A stretch of 35,850 nt of DNA, taken from Lachnospiraceae bacterium (GTDB lineage: Bacteria; Bacillota; Clostridia; Lachnospirales; Lachnospiraceae). Where the stretch lies: assembly GCA_022792535.1 (NCBI GenBank), contig JAAWBG010000020.1:1-35850 (forward strand). Direction: 5' to 3'. Positions 33,589 to 35,850 of this stretch are shown here, piece after piece. A model generated the notes under the pieces. That model saw only the letters and a program-made list of their open reading frames with translations, was not told the origin of the DNA and made no database searches. Within the stretch, counting starts at the first letter, position 1. The number at the start of each line of letters is the position of its first letter. A program made the position numbers and the translations under genes.

Positions 33589-34296
33589 ATGGTGATAAAA
33601 TCAAAATTATTAATTATGATCAATATGTTTTTCATTTATCTGTCAAGGATCTACACCAAAACAATCAGAAAAATGGATACCAATTCTTATATTGCCATGT
33701 TTCATGATATTGTTGAGGATGAAAAACAGCAGGATGAGTATTCTGTGACAAGAAAAGAATTTGCAAATTATATTGCGAGTTTAGTTCACAGCGGATGGAA
33801 CTTTTCGGGCTCTCCGCCTACTGTCAGGAAGAAAAGTATTCAGCTCACATTTGACGATGGTTTTTCCAGTGTATATCATACAGCGTACCCTATTTTGAAA
33901 AAGCATGGGATTCCTTTTACGGTTTTTATAACGGTCGATTATATCGGAACCGACGGATATATGACTTGGGAAAATATCACTGAGCTTTGTAACAGCGGTC
34001 TTTGCAGAATTGGTTCCCATACCCTGTCCCATCCCTTGTTTCGTTTTTTAACTCTGAGGCAAAAGACGGAAGAATTATGCCGCTCAAAGGAGAGAATAGA
34101 AAAATTTATTCATACAGAGGTGACAGATTTTGCCTTTCCCTATGGATCATTTTATGCAGTGGATTACAAAAGCAGAAAATTGGCGAAAAAATATTATCAA
34201 AATGTGTATACAACCACAGGAATCTGTCTGCATTCAAACCAATCCTGTTATCCCAGGATCAATGTTCCATTTTATAGGAAGAAACATTTGAAATAG
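33589..34296 (+). CDS. Polysaccharide deacetylase (NodB homology domain)
   Basis: A roughly 235-residue protein with the NodB signature: SIQLTFDDGFSSVYHTAYPI (catalytic and metal Asp), IGSHTLSHP (metal His pair) and FAFPYGSF. An early hydrophobic stretch (KLLIMINMFFIYLSRIY) could be a membrane anchor, followed by the MFHDI strand common in this family. It would remove N-acetyl groups from a sugar. The frame is open to TTG 33535, but AAGGAG lies 9 nt before ATG 33589, which is preferred. The protein ends about 18 nt before the second structured repeat. Confidence 0.88.
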   Translation: MVIKSKLLIMINMFFIYLSRIYTKTIRKMDTNSYIAMFHDIVEDEKQQDEYSVTRKEFANYIASLVHSGWNFSGSPPTVRKKSIQLTFDDGFSSVYHTAYPILKKHGIPFTVFITVDYIGTDGYMTWENITELCNSGLCRIGSHTLSHPLFRFLTLRQKTEELCRSKERIEKFIHTEVTDFAFPYGSFYAVDYKSRKLAKKYYQNVYTTTGICLHSNQSCYPRINVPFYRKKHLK

Positions 34297-34314
34297 AGAG
34301 ATTACAATTTATTT

Positions 34315-34446
34315 CCGCGAGCAATGAGCCAAGCAGCCGCGCTTGCGCGGATATTTGGCGAATGCCGCGAGGGTCAAATACACGCCTATTAGGGCGGAAA
34401 GACAAGCTAGGTCATACCCCCGCAGCTTGCTGCAGGGTATTTGACT
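34315..34446. repeat. Structured dispersed repeat, copy 2
   Basis: A second copy of the 20940-21072 element, nearly identical over its first 65 nt. Hairpin 1 is CCGCGC-TT-GCGCGG, where copy 1 has an A-T pair in place of the G-C pair. Hairpin 3 contains GCAGC-TT-GCTGC in place of GTAGC-TT-GCTAC. Hairpin 2 is weakened to CGCC-TATTA-GGGCG. GTCAAATAC and GTATTTGAC are kept. It lies between two co-directional genes of cluster B. Confidence 0.85.
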
Positions 34447-34447
34447 T

Positions 34448-34480
34448 CCGTGAGCAATGAGTCAAGCTTGTGGGGGTATT
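34448..34480. repeat. Deletion derivative of the structured repeat
   Basis: Directly after copy 2, CCGTGAGCAATGAGTCAAG matches the element's left end (CCGCGAGCAATGAGCCAAG) with two changes. It then runs into GCTTGTGGGGGTATT, resembling the element's right end. It looks like an end-to-end remnant with the middle lost. Confidence 0.55.
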
Positions 34481-34498
34481 GGTGAAAGAGAGATTTTT

Positions 34499-35692
34499 AT
34501 GAGAGAGATAGATATTACAGTTATCCCGGCGATTTCAATTATAGGATATAATCGGCCTGATTCTATGAAAAGGTTATTGGACAGTGTGGCAAGAGCCAAT
34601 TATCCGGTGGATAAAATTCCCCTGATTATCAGTCTGGATAAAAGCGACCTGCAGGAAGAGCTGATTGAAATAGCAGAGATGTTTGAGTGGAATCATGGTG
34701 AGAAAATAATATTGCCCAGAAAAGAACGCATGGGGCTGAGAGGCCATATTATCGAAAATGGGAATTTGTCCCAGAAATATGGGGCTGTCCTTATTTTGGA
34801 GGATGATCTGATAGTTGCCCCAGACTTTTATCATTTTGTCTATCAAGGGGTAAATTATTATAAAGATGATCCGGCGGTTGCCGGGATCGGGTTATATTCT
34901 CATGAGTGGAATGGGTATGCTTCCGCGCCCTTTGATAAATACTATGGAGATACAGATGTTTTTGCAGGGCAGTTTTCCATCACCTGGGGCCAATGCTGGA
35001 CCAGGCGGCAATGGTCTGGCTTTCTCTCCTGGTATCAAGAAAATCAGGAGTATGTGTGGAATGACAATATTCCAGAAAGGATCAACAGATGGTCCGATCA
35101 GTCATGGGGAAAGTATTTTGTAAATTACATGGTAAAAAATAATTTGTACTACATTATTCCCATGCAGTCTCTCAGCACGAATTTTTCTGAGGTGGGACAG
35201 CATAGTCCGATTCCAAACACGGTCCACCAGGTGGGGCTTTGGATGTGCCATAACAGGAAATTTGTATTAGCGCCATTACACATGCTGCGTAAATACGATA
35301 TTTTCTTTGAGCCGGTATTCGAGGAAAAAATTCATGGTATTGATCCTTCCCAGCTGGATGTGGATTTGAATGTGAGCAAGGGAAAAAAGAAAGAAAAACC
35401 CTATTTGCTGACCACGGAAAAGTTAGATTATAAGATAGTCAGAGAATATGGTCTTGAAATGCGCCCCATTGAATTAAATATTTTATATCATAATCCAGGA
35501 AAGGGAATCTATCTGTACGATACCAGGATTTCCTGCAAAAATTATAACAAAAATAAATATGGGAAATGGTTATATGATCTTCGGGGATTTCATTTTTTAC
35601 AGTTGATTCCTCTGGCAGTGATTAATATGAAACAGGTGATCAAAATCAAATCGAAATTGTTTATAAAAAAGCGAACAAGAAAAAGTTCTTAG
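34499..35692 (+). CDS. Glycosyltransferase, GNT-I-like / GT-A fold
   Basis: A roughly 397-residue protein. ISIIGYNRPDSMKRLLDSVA, IPLIISLDKSD, ENGNLSQKYGAVLILEDDLI (EDD in the DXD position) and VAPDFYHFVYQGVNYYKDD resemble the GNT-I (GT13-like) GT-A group. The later WGQCWTRRQWSGF and the RWSDQSWGKYF segment support an acceptor-binding half. The frame is open to an ATG at 34457 within the repeat derivative, but ATG 34499 after GAAAGAGAG gives the expected N terminus. Donor and linkage are unknown. Confidence 0.82.
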   Translation: MREIDITVIPAISIIGYNRPDSMKRLLDSVARANYPVDKIPLIISLDKSDLQEELIEIAEMFEWNHGEKIILPRKERMGLRGHIIENGNLSQKYGAVLILEDDLIVAPDFYHFVYQGVNYYKDDPAVAGIGLYSHEWNGYASAPFDKYYGDTDVFAGQFSITWGQCWTRRQWSGFLSWYQENQEYVWNDNIPERINRWSDQSWGKYFVNYMVKNNLYYIIPMQSLSTNFSEVGQHSPIPNTVHQVGLWMCHNRKFVLAPLHMLRKYDIFFEPVFEEKIHGIDPSQLDVDLNVSKGKKKEKPYLLTTEKLDYKIVREYGLEMRPIELNILYHNPGKGIYLYDTRISCKNYNKNKYGKWLYDLRGFHFLQLIPLAVINMKQVIKIKSKLFIKKRTRKSS

Positions 35693-35710
35693 AAACAGGA
35701 GAGAAAAAAT

Positions 35711-35850
35711 ATGTCTTTATTTACAGGAAAAACATTGATGATCACAGGCGGTACAGGGTCTTTTGGAAACGCAGTCTTAAATCGTTTTCTGAAAACAGAT
35801 CTTAAAGAAATCCGTATTTTCTCCCGTGATGAGAAAAAACAGGACGACAT
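35711..35850 (+). CDS. CapE-like UDP-GlcNAc 4,6-dehydratase (partial, cut by window end)
   Basis: Only 46 residues are present: SLFTGKTLMITGGTGSFGNA, then VLNRFLKTDLKEIRIFSRDEKKQDD. This strongly resembles the N terminus of the CapE/FnlA/WbjB inverting UDP-GlcNAc 4,6-dehydratases, with the TGGTGSFG cofactor loop and the SRDEKKQ segment. In those pathways it starts UDP-L-FucNAc or related synthesis, usually followed by CapF/CapG-type genes, which would lie beyond the window. ATG follows AGGAGAGAAAAAAT. Confidence 0.88.
   Translation, partial: MSLFTGKTLMITGGTGSFGNAVLNRFLKTDLKEIRIFSRDEKKQDD

Noticed and set aside
34457..34498. ATG at 34457 as the start of the last complete glycosyltransferase
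   Set aside because: It lies within the repeat derivative and encodes a cysteine/glycine-rich stretch unlike the family. ATG 34499 has a better RBS and N terminus.

Overview
The window looks like a surface-polysaccharide region of a low-to-medium GC Gram-positive gut bacterium. The best guess is Clostridia, family Lachnospiraceae (Blautia / Mediterraneibacter / Dorea-like). This rests on AGGAGG-type ribosome binding sites, TTG/GTG starts, AT-rich third positions and the gene families. Genus is not resolved from the sequence. Nearly every real gene is on the + strand in tightly packed or overlapping order.

Cluster A (about 1-20,930) is a complete Wzx/Wzy-type polysaccharide locus. It begins with a leader motif, an aminotransferase, a small initiating phosphoglycosyl transferase and a WecD-like acetyltransferase, which together suggest a 4-acetamido-sugar primer. 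Then come a glycosyltransferase, an FdtB-type aminotransferase and a GNAT-FdtA fusion (dTDP-3-acylamino-3,6-dideoxyhexose), two more glycosyltransferases, a Wzy-like polymerase and a Wzx flippase. An alpha-1,2-fucosyltransferase and its GDP-fucose supply follow (gmd, fcl, manC, and manA at the end). Between manC and the UDP-GlcNAc 2-epimerase lie two membrane tailoring genes, an acyltransferase-3 protein and a DUF6311-like GT-C protein. Each is interrupted exactly at a long poly-G run (G9 and G8), the hallmark of slipped-strand phase variation. Both read as OFF here. A hairpin with a U-rich tail closes the cluster.

The boundary (about 20,940-22,006) holds a 133-nt structured dispersed repeat and a minus-strand zeta-toxin-like gene with a small upstream partner.

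Cluster B (about 22,007 to the end) starts with the same 29-nt leader motif as cluster A. It has its own initiating transferase, an HpcH-type aldolase, a D-2-hydroxyacid dehydrogenase and a 904-aa GT4/asparagine-synthase-like fusion with a buried ribosome binding site and start at the junction. It continues with a hexapeptide acyltransferase, glycosyltransferases, an EpsG-like polymerase, a second Wzx, a TupA-like ATP-grasp ligase, a GT2, a NodB-type deacetylase, a second copy of the structured repeat, another glycosyltransferase, and the start of a CapE-like UDP-GlcNAc 4,6-dehydratase cut by the window edge.

The most interesting signals are: (1) the paired poly-G switches in adjacent glycan-tailoring genes; (2) the repeat whose two copies differ by compensatory base-pair changes; (3) the shared leader motif ahead of both clusters, a candidate antitermination/pausing element; (4) the aldolase / hydroxyacid dehydrogenase / glutaminase-dead AsnB group, which may attach a hydroxy acid to a sugar. 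I saw no tRNA, rRNA, CRISPR array or transposase.
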